Under the pieces are notes generated by a model. The model saw nothing but the letters and a program-made list of their open reading frames with translations. It made no database searches and was not told the origin of the DNA. Positions 61,875 to 64,000 of a DNA stretch of 64,000 nucleotides are shown here, in pieces (position 1 is the stretch's first letter; each line of letters starts with the position of its first letter). The translations under genes were made by a program, and so were the position numbers. Source of the DNA: UBA1413 sp964650525 (lineage in GTDB: Bacteria; Bacteroidota; Bacteroidia; Bacteroidales; Prolixibacteraceae). Where the stretch lies: assembly GCA_964650525.1 (NCBI GenBank), contig CAZYUA010000008.1, forward strand, positions 1 to 64,000, given 5' to 3'.

Positions 61875-63116
61875 ATGGATCTCAAAAAACCGCTGTTCTT
61901 CCTGCTGGCACTACTGGTTTACGGCCTGGCCATCGCCCAGAATACCGTTTCGCCTTATTCCATTTTCGGTCCCGGTGAGATGGTTTCCAAAGGTTTCGGC
62001 CGAAGTATAGGGATGGGAAGAAGCGGAATTGCCATCGCTTCCGACAACCGGCTCAACAACCTGAACCCGGCATCGTATGCCGGCATTGGCAAACAACATT
62101 TTATCCTGGAAATCGGCGTTGACGGAAAACTATCGGCCCTGGATTCCCGGAATAACCGGCTGTCGGGGTTCAATGCCAATATGCGTTACCTTGCCCTCGG
62201 CCTCCATATCGCCGACTGGTGGGCTACCTCAGTCGGCATCTCCCCTTACAGCACCGTTGGCTACTCCATCAGTACCCGGAACCACCTCGAGGGATCTTCC
62301 GACACCTACAACACCACCTTCATCGGTTCCGGCGGAATCACCCTCGCCTACTGGTCCAATGCTGTCAGGATCCTGAAAAACCTCTCCCTCGGCATAAACA
62401 CCTCCTTTCTTTTCGGGCCTTTGTCGCAGGAGGAAAAAATCCAGCTCAGCAATATCGGAACCGGTTACACCATCACCCACGACGACTACCTCCACTCCTT
62501 CTATTTTGACTGGGGAGCTCAATACCAATTCCGGATCAAAAACTGGAACTACAGCCTCGGAGCCATCTACGCCACCCGGCAATCCCTGAGATCAACCTTC
62601 TCCACGACCGTCCAGGATGCCAACTTCAACATCATCAACGCTGATGAAGGGAAAAACAGCACCATGAAAATTCCTTCCAACCTGGGGTTCGGCGTGGCCG
62701 TTTCCAAACCGGGAAGATTTACTTTCGCTGCCGATTATCAGATCCAGAAATGGGCCGGACTGAAATATCCCACCATGCCGGGAAATTTTTCAGATGCCAG
62801 GAGTTTTTCTGCCGGAATCGAACTGCGCCCATGGAAGGAAAGCATTTCCAATCATTTCTTTCAGAATTGCAGCTACCGCATCGGAGGAAATTACAATCTC
62901 TCTTACCTGACCTTCGGCAGCAACCAGATCACCGGATTCGGACTGAACTTGGGCATCGGCATGCCCTTCAGAAACCAGGAATCAACCATCAACCTGGCCA
63001 TGGAAGCAGGAAAAACAGGCACTACACGCAATTACCTCGTCGAGGAAAACTTCCTGCTGTTTCACCTGAATATCAGTATTAATGAACTTTGGTTCATTAA
63101 AAAGAAGTTCTACTGA
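61875..63116 (+). CDS. Outer membrane beta-barrel protein of unknown function
   Basis: A 413-residue protein with a signal peptide (FFLLALLVYGLAIAQ) and a barrel-like pattern ending in an aromatic C-terminus (LWFIKKKFY). The start NTVSPYSIFGPGEMVSKGFGRSIGMGRSGIAIASDNRLNNLNPASYAGI resembles FadL/OmpP1-like Bacteroidota proteins. Transport of hydrophobic compounds is possible but not supported by specific residues. Its 2-base spacing from DUF4270 argues for a shared function. Confidence 0.8.
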   Translation: MDLKKPLFFLLALLVYGLAIAQNTVSPYSIFGPGEMVSKGFGRSIGMGRSGIAIASDNRLNNLNPASYAGIGKQHFILEIGVDGKLSALDSRNNRLSGFNANMRYLALGLHIADWWATSVGISPYSTVGYSISTRNHLEGSSDTYNTTFIGSGGITLAYWSNAVRILKNLSLGINTSFLFGPLSQEEKIQLSNIGTGYTITHDDYLHSFYFDWGAQYQFRIKNWNYSLGAIYATRQSLRSTFSTTVQDANFNIINADEGKNSTMKIPSNLGFGVAVSKPGRFTFAADYQIQKWAGLKYPTMPGNFSDARSFSAGIELRPWKESISNHFFQNCSYRIGGNYNLSYLTFGSNQITGFGLNLGIGMPFRNQESTINLAMEAGKTGTTRNYLVEENFLLFHLNISINELWFIKKKFY

Positions 63117-63130
63117 TTCAGGCTGCCCCC

Positions 63131-63862
63131 TCAGATGATACGGTTTTCGAGCTTCGAAAGAAAGAGATTCTTGTAGCTCTCCCCGATGGGAATATGCGAT
63201 TCCCCGATGATCACCTGCGCTTTATTAATCGAAGTGATATGGTTCAGGGAGATGATGTACGACTTGTGAACTCTTGAAAAACTCCCCGAAGGCAGGGCCT
63301 GCTGGATTTTCTTCAGCGAGTTGCGGGTGATAACGGGTTTCTTGTTGTCGGTAGTATAGATTTTCACATAGTCCTTCAGTCCCTCGACAAACAAAATATC
63401 TTCGATATTGATTTTAACAGTACAGTAATCTGCTTTGATCAGGATAAATCCGCGGGGCGGCTCCATTTCCCCGGGGAACTCCTCACCCCGGCCAGCCCTG
63501 AGTTTTCTGAGAAAAAAGAGTTCGCCGGTTTTCTGGATGGTTTGAAGAAACCGTTCGAAGCTGAACGGCTTCACCAGATAGTCGGAAGCATCGATATTGA
63601 AAGCTTCGGCTGCCAACTGTCCGTTGGGTGAGGTAATTACAACCTGCGGACTGCCGGTAAGGGTTCGGGCAAATTCAAGACCGCTGATCCTTGACAACTG
63701 GGTATCAAGGAATACCAGGTCGATATTATGGATTTGCAAGGCGTCGAGAGCTTCATAGGCTGAAAAACAGTTTGCCTTCAGGTTCAGCTGCGGAACCTGA
63801 GCGATAAAATCGGCCAGCAGTTTTTGTGCACTCTGGTTTTCGTCAACGATCATACAATTCAT
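63131..63862 (-). CDS. LytTR-family response regulator
   Basis: A 243-residue two-domain regulator. The receiver domain (about 1-120) has IVDENQSAQ with acidic residues, the phospho-acceptor in DLVFLDTQLSR (Asp near 53), and the conserved Lys in YLVKPFSFE. The usual P after the aspartate loop (LDxxMP) is absent. The LytTR DNA-binding domain (about 140-243) has ILIKADYCTVKINIEDILFVEGLKDYVKIYT and FSRVHKSYIISLNHI. Its sensor kinase is not in the window. It is convergent with the outer membrane protein gene. Confidence 0.93.
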   Translation of the reverse strand: MNCMIVDENQSAQKLLADFIAQVPQLNLKANCFSAYEALDALQIHNIDLVFLDTQLSRISGLEFARTLTGSPQVVITSPNGQLAAEAFNIDASDYLVKPFSFERFLQTIQKTGELFFLRKLRAGRGEEFPGEMEPPRGFILIKADYCTVKINIEDILFVEGLKDYVKIYTTDNKKPVITRNSLKKIQQALPSGSFSRVHKSYIISLNHITSINKAQVIIGESHIPIGESYKNLFLSKLENRII

Positions 63863-64000
63863 AGGTGATCCTGTTTATTAGCGGTAACCTGTTTCGTGCA
63901 GAATGGCGTTCCTGCCGGAGTCTCCGGGAGGCACGAACCCTGCACGGTGTAACTATTTCAATACCTTTTTAATGACTTTCGCAGGCTGCTTCGGTCGTCA

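Noticed and set aside
1..64000. CRISPR arrays, insertion sequences, integrases or phage genes
   Set aside because: No regularly spaced repeats, transposases or integrases were found.

Overview
The window reads as chromosomal DNA of a member of the phylum Bacteroidota, most likely class Bacteroidia (Bacteroidales/Marinilabiliales-like; the finer placement is inference). The evidence is a SusC/SusD polysaccharide utilisation locus (PUL), a type IX secretion C-terminal sorting domain, many lipoprotein signal peptides, phylum-restricted families (DUF4270, DUF4907, DUF4293, WbqC, a long LepB), and repeated matches to the Bacteroidota promoter consensus TTG-N(17-23)-TAnnTTTG. No insertion sequence, phage, CRISPR array or integron was seen.

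Layout. 1-6.2 kb (+): the end of serC, a Bacteroidota-type serA, a DUF1015 gene, DoxX, a Tat-exported Gfo/Idh/MocA oxidoreductase and argS. 6.6-26.0 kb (-): a long PUL transcribed leftwards from susC through susD, a LamG surface lipoprotein, two GH144-like (PF10091) proteins, GH43, a metallophosphoesterase, GH3 and an SGNH hydrolase, to GH78. A divergent membrane-bound propeller/Y_Y_Y/LuxR regulator and a sulfatase lie on its right (26.3-30.8 kb, +). Two GH144-like enzymes with a GH3 suggest a beta-1,2-glucan backbone. GH43, GH78, phosphoesterase, SGNH hydrolase and sulfatase suggest a decorated polymer or a mixture.

30.8-31.5 kb: a gene-free stretch. On the minus strand it starts at a near-perfect promoter, carries four perfect hairpins capped by GNRA tetraloops, and ends at a hairpin followed by a T-rich run. 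It looks like an undescribed structured RNA of about 0.65 kb and is the most interesting object in the window.

31.7-54.4 kb: mostly housekeeping. It holds a two-domain acyltransferase of the ornithine/glycine-lipid type, a YgiQ radical SAM protein beside a ferredoxin/ASKHA (RamA-like) protein, DUF4197, and the operon dapB-lepB-lapA-like-wbqC. Then come a HAD phosphatase, a membrane protein with a glycosyltransferase, a sugar nucleotidyltransferase, DUF4293, an AddA/RecB-like helicase-nuclease, tRNA-Leu(GAG) with a clear promoter and terminator, a polyprenol-kinase-like protein, a DNA alkylation repair protein, an OmpA lipoprotein, a beta-barrel protein and a GlsB-family protein.

54.5-63.9 kb: two poorly understood envelope cassettes. 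One is CotH kinase - VTC polyphosphate-polymerase domain - DUF4956 - DUF2490 (-). The other is Kelch - DUF4907 (-), divergent from DUF4270 - outer membrane protein (+). A LytTR response regulator closes the window.
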